A DNA stretch of 64,000 nucleotides from Allolobophora icterica. Lineage: Eukaryota; Annelida; Clitellata; Crassiclitellata; Lumbricidae. The notes beneath the pieces are model-generated. The model was not told the DNA's origin and did not search any database. It saw only the letters and a program-made list of their open reading frames with translations. Every line of letters begins with the position of its first letter. Position 1 is the first letter of the stretch. Positions 41,596 through 54,459 of the stretch are shown piece after piece. The stretch covers positions 45,812,291 through 45,876,290 of the forward strand of contig OY744613.1 of assembly GCA_963556255.1 (NCBI GenBank), read 5' to 3'. The translations under genes and the position numbers were made by a program.

Positions 41596-42317
41596 CAGGA
41601 GCGTAGCCAGACTTAAATTCAAGAGGAGGCAGTGTTTGATCTAGACACCTTTTGGAAGGGGGGTATTTCTCCTCCAGGAGGTTCCCTCCCCCAGAGGCCA
41701 GCAATATTTAATCTAGACACCTTTCTTGGAGGGAAATCCCCTCCCAGGATACATGTTGCGCTCCCCAAGAGACGAGTAAACGAGTAATATAAGAATAAAA
41801 TTACAGAGTAAAATATATGACAGTTTTTGAGAGATGAATTCCTAAAAGAAGGTCGTCAAAGTTTTAGTTTAAGAATAAAATCAGAAAAGGGAGATGAATT
41901 ACTAAAAAACGGTCATCAACTTTTTAAAAGTTGATATTCCCAAAAAAGGTCGTTGGACGTTGGAATACGGATGAAATTATCCCCGAAAAGGTCGCCCTTG
42001 TTGGTCCCCCCGACAAACCTTGTTTCCCCCCTCAGAAGAGGGGGACTAGATTAAACACTGAAGAGGAGGCAACCACTGCCAGCCATCTTGATTGACAGGT
42101 GGGGAGTACAAAGGACTCTTTTTTCGGGTATTTCTTCGACAGAAAAAATTTGATGACCTTTTTGGGGGATTTCTTCCGTTCAAGAGGAGGCAAACATCCA
42201 CCTCTAATGGCGTTGTGCAACGGATGCAGGGCTATAATAACCGAAGTAAACATTTTAAATCTAAAAACACAAGAGGAGGCAAATGCCTCCTCTTGCCTCA
42301 ATGTAGCTACGCCTATG
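41596..42317. mobile_element. hAT MITE, 722 bp
   Basis: Ends CAGGAGCGTAGCCAG and the complement of CATAGGCGTAGCTAC, the classic hAT ends; exact 8-bp duplication CTGTAGGG (41588-41595 and 42318-42325). Internal AAGAGGAGGCA repeats, no transposase. It interrupts the RT gene of the minus-strand LINE. Confidence 0.92.
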
Positions 42318-43200
42318 CTGTAGGGCCGAAGAGAGAGCCTTGAACAATACTTGCGTTGAATGAGATAAGGATGGATTTAATTCCAGTGTATATGGTATAG
42401 TGATTCCTACCATGAAGGTAATTAATTAACCAATTATAAATGCTGTATGGGAGGAGAAGAGAAGCTAGTAATTGAGCTATAGCAGAGTGGCTGATAGAGT
42501 CAAAAGCTTTTGAAAAGTCCATTGAGATGATTAGGCCTACCACATGGTCGTTGTTTTTAAGAAGATCAGTGGCATGATGTATAATGGAAGTGATGGCGGG
42601 AGTAGTTGAGCCTGTGGGTCTAAAGGCAAACTGATCATGGAGAGAAATGTGTTTTGGCATATATTGAACACTGGGATAAATGTAAGTCTGGACAACTATA
42701 CGTTCAACGAGTCTGGAAAGTACAGGAAGGACTGAGATTGGACGGTAGTCGGACGGTTGAGAAGGGTGGAGGACCTTAGCCTTAGGTCTGATAATTGCAG
42801 TTTTCCATTGGCTAGGTACGAAGGAAAGTACTAATGATTGATCGGTGTTGCAAATATACTAGAGTAACCAGGGGCAGTGAGCATAAGATACCAAGCTGGA
42901 AGGCCGTCATGACCTTATGCTGTGTGCTTAAGATGATCAAGCAATTGGACAATTCTGGTTTCATTGATGAGTATCCGTTGGGGGGGGGCAGCGGTGGATT
43001 TATAGAAAGGTGCAGAGTAATTGGGGTCAGTAAAATTGTTATTGAGATTGTCTGCGTTGACAGAAGGTGAAGGTTGATCATGAGATGTTTTCTTTGTCAG
43101 TTGATTAACTGTCTTCCAGAGGGATTTAGCTCCTTCTCCAGGGTTAAAATATTTTAGAAGTGTATCGTTTGTCTTTTATATAAACTTTGCGATCCGGCTT

Positions 43201-44559
43201 TCTCAATTTTTCCATTTGGCATGAATCGATTCTTTAGACGAAAGCATTCTTTTAATTTGATCATTTCTAAAAAAAATACGAAACTGTAACAAATCAGAGA
43301 GACTTAGTGGTCGATGTCAGCTTGGATTGCATTAATCATTTAGATAACACCTGTGAATGTGGTAATGCAACATCAAAACGTTTGTATATAAATCTGTTTT
43401 CAATGCTGCAAACATAATGTTGAATAACTATACAAAACTTGCAAATGACAAAAAGCCTGAAAAGTCGGAAAAAATTAAAGGAAATTGGCAACATTTGTTG
43501 GAAAATGACCTATATTTAGAAGCATCAGTTAACTTAAACATTTCTATTTAACACTACTAGTATATTTATGACAGATATTCAACATTATGTTCAGTGAATA
43601 CTACACATTTTTTGTCATTTTACTATAAGTATACTTGTGAAAATTAATATTCTTATGTTCTTACTGTAGTCATTATTTTGAACACGCAATCTATTTTGTG
43701 GATTGTTTTCACTCGTTTAGATTATCTGTACATTTTCTGTTAGCTTTATATTGTTCTAAATATACCCACACATTATCCATTGTTTAGTTTGTCTTGCTTT
43801 TTGGAACTATTGGTTTTCAAGTGCACAGTTTGTTAGCTTTTAAATTCTCTAAATGCACTTAATAAACACATATTCTATTAGTTTGTTTTCTGTTATTAAA
43901 TTATTACTTTTTTCATATGCATTTTCTATTAGCTCTACATTGTTTTAAATGTCACTGCTAAGTTTAACTGTCTACACCAGTAAAAAATAAATAAAAATAA
44001 TGCTAACTGCTTTCTGCTAAATAAACACTTCAATGAACCACGGCCTACTGAGTGAACCTCCGCTGATGACGTCACACATCGTTGCAGCTGGCCTGCTCCT
44101 ATCTTGAAGGCCGTGCCCTGCATCAGCCGATAATTGCACTGACTAAATTACACACGAATGTCTACAAGACTCTATATGAATAGTTGTTATTCTGACGGCT
44201 TTACCCAATGTTTGACATCAACACTGTAACTGCGCTAAATGACTTTATGATCATGTAATATTTAAGGTGACAGTGGGAGTGATAGATAGTCAAGGTTAAG
44301 AAGACCTATCGAATGCATACTGTCGGACTGTGCACGTGAAACTTTCGCCTGCACGGGATACTTACATATATTAGGAAAACGCGCCGAACTACTTAATATC
44401 TTATACATTACGTGAATTTTCTTTCCATTCTCTTAGGGAGCTGTGTTTATCGTTCTGTTTCATTCCTTTGCTCTACTTCATTAGGTACCCGTGTTACCCT
44501 ATCGTCCAGAAGTGCAAAAATTCAGCAACAAAGCATCGCTGCGATCGGTTCATCTCCCT
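43201..44559. other. No recognised gene
   Basis: AT-rich sequence with many stops on both strands. A 62-codon minus frame (43935-44123) is unrecognised. Nothing else is seen. Confidence 0.5.
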
Positions 44560-44640
44560 GAAATAGGTTGCGTAGTGGTGGAGGACGGCGGTTGTCCTTG
44601 AAAACGTATCCCGGTTCGATTCCGACCCCAGGCAGACTTA
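44560..44640 (+). mobile_element. Second tRNA-like SINE head
   Basis: A-box-like TTGCGTAGTGG (44568-44578) and B box GGTTCGATTCC (44613-44623) at tRNA-like spacing. The tail could extend to about 44850, but no poly-A or repeat tail is clear. A free tRNA gene is excluded by the lack of a foldable anticodon arm that I can draw. Confidence 0.5.
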
Positions 44641-44849
44641 ATTGTGGATTATTCCGAGATATAAGACAAGGCCAAGGCACCAGGGCAAGATACCTCCTTC
44701 TCGTCCTGGATTCTAAACTCCCACGTTCTCTCTAATTCACTACCTCTATTCCTCATCTCTTCAGCTAACTCACTCATAAATTCTGAGTGGATAGTAAGAT
44801 AGACTTGTTTCAGGAAAGGGTCTCAGAACACCAGGTTCATGAGATGATT

Positions 44850-45221
44850 ACAACTCGTTATTTTCTTTAAGAAACATTATATCAAAGTGCAGACGATAAT
44901 CTCGACAGTCAGTCAACTTAAAACACAGAGTTGTTTAATGATCGCTAACTCTAGCCTACCCTTACGTTTGCTCTAGCGTACCCTCACGTTGGTAACTATA
45001 GGCGATTAAACACATGACCATGAGAAAGCAGAATTCAAGGCATAAACTTCTATAGCGCACACCGGCGATCACATCAATGACAGGCCTGCATTGAAACAGT
45101 AACTCTAAATTGACAGCCTTAAATTAGACCAGCCCTACTGCCTGACTATTCATGTCCTCGTTTCTAAGGAGCCACTTGGCAACAACAATCGGGAGATTAT
45201 TACTGAATTTTCGTGTTTTAT
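44850..45221. other. No recognised gene
   Basis: Mixed sequence with a short duplication of CTAGC(C/G)TACCCT(T/C)ACGTT at 44948-44990; nothing else is seen. Confidence 0.45.
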
Positions 45222-45225
45222 TTAA

Positions 45226-45646
45226 ACCCCCAGACCCGCTTTTCCACGGATAACTTTAGAACGGGTAAGAGATTGTAAAAATGGTTTTAGGACATCTTAA
45301 AGCCTTCAATTGGGCTTCGTATGATATATTTTACGTCATTATTCTACCACCCTGTAGCCCACAACCATAGCATATACCAAGGACACCCCCAAGATATGCG
45401 GATGATGGTCATACTGGCACATGGTTTACCAGAACAGAAATATATCTTTAGCGCACGTTATTGTAAAATACCCGGTACCACATATCAGTCGAATGCAAAT
45501 TGAATTTTGATTTTAACAAGCCAAATCCCGTTAAAATATTCCAATCCGTTCTCCAGATATCACAATGAAAACATTGGGGTCCGGTCGGACCCCCCCCCCC
45601 CCCCGTTGGGCATTCGTGTACCAAAAATAGCTTGGGCCCTCGAGGG
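45226..45646. mobile_element. TTAA-flanked element, family 2, one-unit copy
   Basis: Shares ACAACCATAGCATATACC and the right end GGGCCCTCGAGGG then TTAA (45647-45650) with 4156-4988. It has one internal unit instead of three. Its left inverted repeat is missing, though TTAA stands at 45222-45225. A long C run lies at 45589-45604. Confidence 0.75.
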
Positions 45647-45650
45647 TTAA

Positions 45651-46361
45651 AGAAAACCGATATCATGAAACTTCCTGTAGCTCTTGAACAACGGCCGAAA
45701 GATTGTCCAGACGTGTCATTAGACGCGTGACCTTTCAATGAGGTCATCTTCCGGAGATCCCACCTTCTCAACCGCCCGAAAACAACTGCCAGACTCCAAG
45801 CCACCTTAACAGAAATTCACGTCAACTAACTATGAGGGATAAAACTATAAAAAATTGAACTATCCTAATTTTCGTTTATTCATCATAGAGTTATCACAGA
45901 TGCAACTATAGCACTTAACGTCCAGAACAAATGTTCACCTGTTACAGCGAATACGGTGAGGGTGCTAGATTGGTGATCGTAGCTAACTCTTCAGGCTATT
46001 GATTTCTTTCGTACAGAAAAGCTTAGCCATTAGTATAAGCTTACATTCTTATATGATGCAATTAAAACAAATACGATAGAAAATAACTTCAGGTCGGGGA
46101 TGACTAAGTTCGCCTCTTAAGTGCTCCAGCCCTGAAGTAAACATATTGTGGCAACCCTAGGTTTGCCACACTATTCCACAGTGAGCCTTTCTCACTTGAA
46201 TCTTTTCAATATCACTTAGATCACTAAGATCGAGAAATCTTTCCGTAAAGTCTTTTGTTCGAATTATATTTAATAACGTATCAAAGCCTTCGATTACTCA
46301 TCCTCATAATAGGCCTATTGACCCGTTGAGAGTTGATTGATTCCTGCATGTAGCAGACTCA
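45651..46361. other. No recognised gene
   Basis: No coding or repeat family recognised; a GTGGCAA...TTGCCAC inverted repeat is at 46149-46170. Confidence 0.45.
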
Positions 46362-46363
46362 TA

Positions 46364-47168
46364 TGTGACCTCGGCCGAGAGAAGGGACCACTTGTCGCTT
46401 TCTAGATTAGCCGGAATACGTGTTTTTACGCTAAACCATTATATTGATTTTTGAGTCTAATTAATGAATCTGTAGCTCGGACTCACTGTGCTATAACGAA
46501 TCTTATGCTACTTCATGCGTTAAGACTATATTTAGGCATTAGTGGATTGGGTAGGGACACATGAAATTTTTTTATCCGATTTCCCGCCAAATGATATTTT
46601 ATGTTTTTGTGAAAAAGTGCATAAATTATGGGCCAAACGCTCTGAAATTTTTTCCTCATTTTACCTAAGGTGTGAGCTTGTCCGCAAAGGTTCACCAGTC
46701 ACTCTGTTACAGAGTAAAGCAGGGAGGCGACCTGACCGACGACTCTGATGAGCGTAGACTCGGATCCGACCTGGGCTGGTAAACCAAAGTCCTCCGTGCC
46801 CACCTTCTCGTGGTGCGGACCGTTGGTACCCTTCCTAGGAAGGGAACGAACGGGCACGGCAGGCAAAACCAGGGGAAGGCAATGGCAAACCACCCCTGTT
46901 AATCATGCCAAGAAAATCGTCATGCGACACACCAAACCACGCCGATGGTCGCTGATGGAGGGACTCCCAGGCCGAAGCGCTGAGGAGGGACTCCCAGGCC
47001 AATGCGCGACTCAAGGGCTACTGGGGAAGTAGCAAGACGGCAACGGAGACTGTGTAACATGACGATCGCTAGGGCTCCTAGAGCCGACAGCACAAAGAGA
47101 GTAAGCTTGTGGAAACTGCTAATAAGTCCATTTGCGACAAGTGGTCCCTTCTCTCGGCCGAGGTCACA
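46364..47168. mobile_element. MITE with perfect 35-bp TIR and TA target (Tc1/mariner-like)
   Basis: Left 46364-46398 begins TGTGACCTCGGCC and the right end 47134-47168 is its exact inverse. TA flanks both ends (46362-46363 and 47169-47170). Contains GGGGAAGGCAATGGCAAACC, a word common in animal retroelements, so an unrelated fragment may lie inside. No transposase. Confidence 0.8.
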
Positions 47169-47170
47169 TA

Positions 47171-47799
47171 TATTTAACCTTTACAATCTGACGCACAAGA
47201 AACTACAGATTTTCCATATGTAAACCATTATACAGTGGCGACCTCCTCCGACCGTGGTTAAATAAACTTAACAAATAAATAAGTAAGTATATTATTCATT
47301 GTTCAAATGCTAAACGCGTCTTGGTGTAGAGACATCCAATAAACACAGTAAACAAAGATTTTCGAGTAGAGCGCGGTAGATGTATGGAGAAGAGTTCGCG
47401 AAGGTACTTTGCTCAATGTTGCCAGAGCTGGGATTTTCCATAGATCTGGGGATCTGGGGATTTTTTGGCCAAATCTGGGGAAATTTGACCATTTTGAAAT
47501 TTGCATTGACAATGTATGTATTTTGTATGCACTGAGCATTAGACGCTAAGTTTATATTGTAATTAAATGTAAAAAACGATGTGCTGTATACTTTTCTTTC
47601 CACCAAAGGCACTTCTTGTTTTAAACCATCTCAATGACGTCATCAACGACCTTGTCATTCTAGTGTTTGTATTTCTATTTCCAGTTATAGTTTGAAACTT
47701 CTGTTAATGGCTGCCATCTATAATACTGAGTCATTGTTTGCGATTTTTCTTTAAACTATAGACTTAACCCCCCCCCACTTAAGCAGGTAAACATCAGAG
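47171..47799. other. No recognised gene
   Basis: Contains GATCTGGGGA repeats around 47445-47485; otherwise nothing recognised. Confidence 0.45.
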
Positions 47800-47887
47800 A
47801 TGACCTAAGCTATCTGGAGCTGACGTGGGAGGAGGCGGATGGGCTGGCAGTGGACAGAGGATGCGCCCTCGTGACAGCTTCGCCGAG
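47800..47887 (+). pseudogene. Tiny RTE-like LINE C-terminal fragment
   Basis: The plus strand reads IRDDLSYLELTWEEADGLA, the same C-terminal block as in the 49797-50140 fragment. It abuts an oppositely oriented L2-type fragment. Confidence 0.6.
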
Positions 47888-47889
47888 TG

Positions 47890-48165
47890 AAATTTGGCAG
47901 AGATATAGACGCTTATTTTGGCCGGATTAGAGGTTGAGGAAAGTGGAATGGAAATGGAAGCAATGAAGCTTGGAGTAGAAAAAGGAAAGTATAGTGGATG
48001 TAGTTTTAAAGTTAGGCATGCGTCGAATGCGACGCAGGTCACAAATTTGTATGAAACAGGTGCGCGAGAGGTGGGAGATGTGGTTAGAGAAAGATAGATG
48101 TGGATCAAAGGTAACGCCAAGATTGCGCACGGGTGAGTCTGAGGTGGCGTTTATATGCATTTGTG
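47890..48165 (-). pseudogene. L2/CR1-type LINE RT fragment
   Basis: The minus strand has SPVRNLGVTFDPHLSFSNHI and FKTTSTI, closely matching the 32830-33585 fragment. Both ends truncated. Confidence 0.65.
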
Positions 48166-48187
48166 CTATATATTTTGTGTATATCTA

Positions 48188-48991
48188 CACTGTGTCCCGG
48201 TGAAAAGTAGACCCCAAGAAAAATTGTCGTAACTCAGTCAAAACTTTTAAAATTTGCCTGATAATTTAAAAACAACAAGAGTAGCCATATTACCACCAAA
48301 TCGTAAAACCGTTTGGAAATGTTATTGAGTTTGTCAAGTTTATGAACGTTTGAGGTGCAGTACTGAAAAGGAGAAATTTCCAACATACAAGAGCCATAAG
48401 GAAGTGAAGTTCGGCTACAGCTGGTGTTCAAAATGTCCTCTTTTTTCACGGACACACGACCGTAGACGTGGACGCCACTGTTTGATGGCCCGGTCGATGA
48501 TCATGTGGTCAAACAGCTGCCACTCTTCAATCAGACCCATCAGGTGATCAACGTCACGAATGCGGGAACGATAAACGCGCTCCTCCAGTAAGCTTACACT
48601 CCAGATTTGATAGTCAACTGGATTCAGGCCTAGACTGTTGGGCGACCACAGCTGCGGGGATATGAAGTCGGATGTCTCCCGGGACAGCAGAGCAATGGTC
48701 TCACGTGCTCGGTGCGCAGGGGCACTGTCTTGTTGAATGTGAAGTAGCCGTCCGATGAAAAGTAAACCCATAAACGTTTGTAAAAAATTTGTATGTTGGA
48801 AATTACCCCTTTTCAGTACTGCATCCCAAACGTTGATTAACTTGAGAAACTCACCAACATTTCCAAACGGCGTTACGATTTGGTGGTAATAGGGCTAGTG
48901 TTATTGTTTTTAAAATTTCAGGCAAATGCTAAACGTTTTGACCGAGTCATAACACTTTTTCTTGGGGTCTACTTTTCATCGGGACACAGTG
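48188..48991. mobile_element. Mariner/Tc1-like deletion derivative with about 200-bp TIRs
   Basis: Starts CACTGTGTCCCGGTGAAAAG and ends in its inverse; TA flanks both ends (48186-48187 and 48992-48993). The inverted repeats run about 200 bp each. The centre keeps only part of a transposase. Confidence 0.88.
48415..48771 (-). pseudogene. Mariner/Tc1-like transposase, C-terminal part
   Basis: Minus-strand frame with HIQQDSAPAHRARET (second catalytic Asp) and SPQLWSPNSLGLNPVDY, the place of the third catalytic Asp, which is here Gly in the usual SPDLNP. The N-terminal DNA-binding domain and first Asp are missing. The piece lies between the long inverted repeats. The protein cannot be catalytic. 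Confidence 0.85.
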
Positions 48992-48993
48992 TA

Positions 48994-49489
48994 TATTTTA
49001 TGACAGCTGAAAATGAACAAAGTTTCGACGACCGCTGTTAATGACATTTCCCGTGATTAATTCATTGATATTCGCACGAAGTCGATACGGCATTTTTTGT
49101 CGTTTTAGGATCGTACATAGTTCAATCCTGAAGTGCCCATGTACAACTATACTTGAGATTAGGCGTCATTGTAATGTCAACTTCATATCCCCGATAAGCA
49201 GAGATATTTGAAGATCTGCTTGTTCGTGGTTCTACCAGTTGGAAATAAACGAAATATAGACGTATTGCAAGTTCGTAATTTAAGCTGAGACACTAAACAG
49301 TAATGAAAAGATCGGTATCTTCTTTTCTTCGTTAATCCAAAAAGATTGAGGACTCATTCATTTTTGCCGGATTAGAAGAATGTCTCTTTCACTTGGAGTG
49401 CGTCAACTTGTGTGTCTTTTTCTATCGATTTCAATAGGTTAGTTGTTTTGAATTTTTAAAACAAGAATAAGTTGTTTGCTTACTTACTT
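48994..49489. other. No recognised gene
   Basis: Unrecognised AT-rich sequence. Confidence 0.45.
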
Positions 49490-49790
49490 AGTATTGTATC
49501 TAGAAATTTATAAAGCGCGTCTCGCAGAATAACTATTCAGAGGCGCTCTCAGCATAGTATCTCCGGGGAAACAGAAATGCCTTTAGATAACGCGAGACCG
49601 ATGAGGAAAAGCCAGTAATTAGGTTGGCTCTGAGCAGAGGGGAAGGTCCTTCCAGATCCTGGTACCCACTACATCAAACTGCCAAGGCAGTTTTAACCCT
49701 GATAACAAAAAGATCAAGGCGATTTACAGAGCGAAATGAGCGAGAAGAAGATACAGATAGCGGTTTTTTCGAAGATAATTCGAGAGATAG
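49490..49790 (-). mobile_element. L2/CR1-type LINE 3' end fragment
   Basis: Minus-strand 3' end with GCGCTTTATAAATTTC and a single degraded AATAC-type tail at 49491-49500, matching the ends at 19147 and 40600. The region upstream is eroded coding sequence. Confidence 0.65.
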
Positions 49791-49796
49791 CAGTAG

Positions 49797-50140
49797 TTGT
49801 ACTTAGTCCTTCCGGTTCAGGTCTCCACATTGTTCGACGCATCTCCTCCGCCATCCTCTGTCCACTGCCAGCCCCTCCGCCTCCTCCCACGTCAGCTCCA
49901 GATATCTCAGGTCATCTCTGATTGTCTGCGGCCAGTTCTTTCTCGGCCTTCCTCTTTTCCTTTTCCCTCCAGCGTCCCAGTTCATTACTTGCTGTGCTCT
50001 CCAGCTGTCGTCCATGCGGAAGACATGCCCCTTCCATCACAATCTTCTCATTCTGATGATGTTTTCCATGGTTTCTTGTCCTGTCTTTTCTATTACGGTC
50101 TTGTTGGTTATTTTGCCCCCCCCCCATGATATATGAAGTA
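49797..50140 (-). pseudogene. RTE-like LINE C-terminal fragment
   Basis: The minus-strand frame has DAGGKRKRGRPRKNWPQTI and YLELTWEEAEGLAVDRG with RRRCVEQC at the end, the hallmark of RTE-like LINE C-termini. Further upstream pieces are in another frame. Confidence 0.75.
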
Positions 50141-50239
50141 TTCTTCTCAACCGTCTGTGATATGCCGCCGTGTCTGTCTACTAGAACATAGCCTATAATT
50201 GAAATGTAGGAACGGTAAGACCAAATGCATTTTTTGTCT

Positions 50240-52450
50240 TGTCTTGTCTTAGCGTGTCTTCAGCCCTCTTCGCTCCGCAGGTTGTCCATGTCTTCTGCCG
50301 TCCTCAGTGAGTGACTCATAGTTAACCCTGGCCATCAACCCAATCACCATAGTCATTATCAGTTCCTGACGCCAGCCATTGTCCTCGGTCATTTGTCAAG
50401 TCTATTTCACACCCCCTCAGTGTTAGTTCAAGTGATGTCACATCCTCAGTTATATTATCTATCCAGCGTAGTCTTGGTCTGCCTTTTTGTCTTTTTCTTC
50501 AAATTTTGCATGTAGTGCACTGTGTCGGATTCGGTCAACTGGCATTCTCTCTACATGTCCAACCCATCGGAATTTTCGTTCAACGACTTTGTCTAGTAGA
50601 GTTGTTTTAATGACTAATAATTGTCTTATGTCATCGTTTCTTATTTTTCTCTTGAAATCCCTGCGATCTTCCGCAGCCGGCTCATGTCTGCTGTAAGAAT
50701 CTTCTCTCATCTTGTTTTCGGCTTATCGCATTGTCCAACATTCCGATCCATAATTTTAGGAAAATGGGTTGTATCATTGTCTTGTATATATTTGTATTGG
50801 TTTTCTTTGTCAATTCTCTGCTCCTCCATATCCTGTTCATTATTATAAATGCTTGTGAAGCGCGTTCAATTCTTCTTTGTATATCTTTTTCATTGCTGCC
50901 GTCAGCGTTTATTAGCCCTCCTAGATAGACGAATTGTTCTACTTGATCAATGGCCTCTTCTTGGATTGCGATAGTTATTGGTGTCTCTTTGGTATTTTCA
51001 ACCACCATTGTTTTAGTTTTCTCTGCGTTGATCATTAGGCCAAACCTTCTACTGGATTCGTCGATCTGTGTCGTAATATCCTGTAGTTCTGGCTCGCTTC
51101 TGGTGAGGAGACCAATGTCGTCAGCAAATCGGAGATTATTCACGAGCTCTCCATTTAGCTTTATTCCTGCCTCGGTGTTGTTAAGGCTGAGTGACATTAC
51201 TGCTTCTAACACTAGGTTAAATAATTATGGAGATAAGATGCATCCTTCTCGTACTCCAGTTTTCGTGTGAAAGTATTCTGTGATCTTTTTTATCTACTTT
51301 TATGGCACTTGATGATTTTCGATATATCTCTTGTACAAGTTTGATCAGTTACTCTGGCATTCCTGCGTTTTGCATCGCTCTCCACATTCCATCATGCCAT
51401 ATACTGTCGAATCCTCGTTTGAAGTCTATGAAGTTGATGAAGATTTTCTGTTTGCGTTCTATGCTAACTTTCGAGTATCTGTCTCATTGTGAATAGTTTG
51501 TCAATTGTGCTTCTTCCTGGTCTGAATCCGGCTTGCTCTTCTGCAAGGGCTCTCTCAAGATACTGCTTCATTCTGTTTTGTATAATTTTGGTTAAAACCT
51601 TTCCTGGAATGCTCTGCAAACTAATGCCTCTGTAATTTTTGCTGTCCTATGAGTTGATCTGTATGTTTCTCACTAACTCGTCTTTGTACTTTTGTCGGAT
51701 GTCTTTATGTGTAAGTTTCTTGGAATCATAATTGATGTTCTCTGTTGGTTGGATTCCTCTCCTTATTCTGCTTTTCAAGTTGGCTATTACTAGCTTGCGA
51801 TAGGACCCGATTTGCGCATCGAATGATCTGCAGTCCGTCACATTTGAGCTCCATCTTTTGTTTATTGGGATACAGTCATCAGGTTTTGTGTCTTTCCATC
51901 GGGTGATGGCCATGTCCATTTCCTCTGCAGTTTCTTTTGTTCAAAGAACGTGTTCATCATCTTCAAGTCGTTCACATATAACGTAACTGGAGGATTTTCC
52001 TCCGCTGTCGTTCATGGCATTCGAATAAATATACCAATGGTGCCTCTCCATGTGTCGCTGTCTTGCCGACCTATACATTAAAATCCCGACATGACGAGTT
52101 TGTCGTGTCTCTGAATTCCGTGCTGAAGTTGTTCATAAAATGTATAAATTTCTTCCTCCGTAGCTGTTGTCGTCGGTGCATAGGATTGGATGACTCTCAT
52201 TTTGCCAAATTTTGTGCGAAACCTTGAAGACATTAATCGTTTTGACATCAACTGGTAGCCATTGCTTTCTTTGCTTTCTTGTTCAGGATCATTGCTACAC
52301 TCTCTCGCAATTGATTGTCTTCTCTTCTAGATGTTATGACTTTCTTTTGATGGTGGTAGAGTTCTTCTTTTCCACACCATTCTTTGACTACTAAGGCAGT
52401 TTGACAGGGATTTTAATGTTTGACAGCGTCCCAACGTTCCATGCAAATAA
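50240..52450 (-). mobile_element. RTE-like LINE, degenerate, endonuclease to RT
   Basis: From the right: the endonuclease start (TWNVGTLSN near 52440), then a linker (MAITRWKDTKPDD, 51647-51919), then RT blocks with NNLRFADDIGLLTRSE (FADD active site, near 51120), LGGLINADGSNEKDI, and the C-terminal part FRWVGHVERMPVDR (near 50540). Frameshifts separate these. It is the longest copy of this LINE type in the window. The 3' tail was not clearly identified. Confidence 0.8.
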
Positions 52451-52574
52451 TAACAAACCAAACCTGGACAGTCAACTTTCTACAGCACTCTCTGTCACAC
52501 TAGCATGCATGCACGCAAACGATGAGAATAATCCACCAAAAACAAAACAAACTCAAATCAGACAAAACAAAACA

Positions 52575-52762
<188 letters not shown>

Positions 52763-52769
52763 TATTATA

Positions 52770-53239
52770 TTAGGGTTTTCCCAAACAATGAAAGTGTCCA
52801 AAAGTTACTCCTCAACCCACTATTGCGTGATACAAGCTGTTATTAAACTCCAGTAAAAAAGTTGAACAGATTATTTTAATATTTAGGACTTGCACAAACC
52901 GCTCAAAATGTTTGTGAATTTCGTTTTATTAGTATGAAAATCTATACCGGAAAACGTTTTAATAAATGAATTGAATATACTGTTTGTATTACACTAGTGA
53001 GTCTAATGTATACTGTATATTAATACTGTAACTGTAAAATGTATTTTATATAGTACTATATTTAGTATATTACGACATACTATTAGTCTGTTATACTAGT
53101 TATAGTTACCAGTTAGTTATTTCAGTCAAACAACATTAACTGGCCTGATTCGTTCTAACACACTAGCCTTCGTTGGTTCTGAAAACTTATTTCTGTGATC
53201 TTCTACCACTTGCAGCAAGAACTGCTTTTGTTCTTCATT
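52770..53239. other. No recognised gene
   Basis: AT-rich, no coding or repeat family recognised. Confidence 0.45.
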
Positions 53240-54459
53240 GCATGTTACGGAAGAGTTAAATCTCGGATAAGAACGACTCCTCGTTCTGCCAGGTGATTAA
53301 CTACTCTGATCGATTGAACAATATTCTGGTCTCTTCTGTATGTTTCGTGGAGTTCCCATTGAATCACATTGCATGAAGTCTTCAGACTACCCAAGGATCT
53401 CAAAAATTTCACAGTAGATTTTGTGACCAAATCATGTAATCCCGTTAGTGATGGTTCAGGCAAAGGTAGAATGCATTTTGGTAGTTCCTCAGATCCTTCA
53501 TTTTCATTGAGGTTCTTGACCATTAATCTCCTTCAACTGTGACTTTGTTGTCAAAAACACCAAATCCAGCCAAGACTTCAGAGAGATACCACAAATGGCG
53601 ATTAAATGCTTTTGTAGCAGCCATTGCCACTTTCTTGTTATGATATGACGACAGTCACGATAGTGCGGAGAGCAAGGCAAGATAATTTCTTGGAGCTGCA
53701 GTTGATAGCGGACTTTTGAATCAGTGTTTGATCTAAATCGCAGTAACAAAAAGGCAAACATCTTTCAGATGTTTCCATAGTGTGTCACTGTAAGAGATTC
53801 CACGAGTTTTTCTTGATCCGATTGACCCTGCTTGCAAAGGTTCATATTGGTTATGGAATAGCCACATTTTTAGAGAATAAATCGCCCTAGCCATCCAGCG
53901 AGCATGGTGTGTAGCTCCTGGATATCTGAACTGTACAACAAGGAGGAAGGCCGCCTAAAAAAATAATCGACAGCACCAGCAATTCACCATAATCGTCTCT
54001 TGGCTGGAATTTCTCGAGTTGGTTTACAGGAAACTCAATAACACTGTCTTTCCATGGAGCAATTCTACCCTACATACTCTCGTCTTCCATCGCGGTTCAA
54101 AATGAAGCTTGGTGTACTCTTGCCCAGAGGTATTTAAAATGGACAAACAGTTCCAGGTTTGGAGATTGCGTGACATCATGGAGGCTAAACACTTTTTCTA
54201 GCATATTCTCTGACACATGAAAAGCTAAGTTCAGAAGTTCTTGGCCAAGCTCAGTCTCTAAACAAATACAAATTCCACTCTTAAGTTCAGTGTTTGACGC
54301 AGTAGTATCAAAACAAAGTTCTTTAATGCTTTTTGTCAATCCCAATTATCCATGATTTCCACAACTGCTCTTGACATGGTAACCGCTGTTCCACTGTGAA
54401 GTTTTGGGACAGGGAGTAACTTTACCATATTCTTTCCTGATACCAAAACTGGAAGTAGA

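Larger units (their letters stand above)
40640..43200 (-). mobile_element. CR1/Jockey-like LINE RT region split by a SINE and a hAT MITE
   Basis: From the right: linker and RT start near 43100, then HDQFAFRPTGSTTPAI, VGLIISMDFSKAFDSISH (catalytic Asp) and QGSLFGP (42313-42660). The next residues resume at 41521-41595 after the hAT element. The YADD codons are split across the SINE (41278-41286 and just past 41521). The C-terminal part (KVLGITIGEKLTVSEH) is at 40893-41192. The LINE is otherwise eroded by frameshifts. Confidence 0.8.

Noticed and set aside
44560..44640. A genuine tRNA gene
   Set aside because: A and B boxes are present, but no full cloverleaf with anticodon arm could be drawn and the sequence continues like a SINE.
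46730..46770. CTGATGAG, the start of a hammerhead ribozyme core
   Set aside because: No GAAA segment follows at stem-II distance and no stem III with a cleavage triplet could be drawn.
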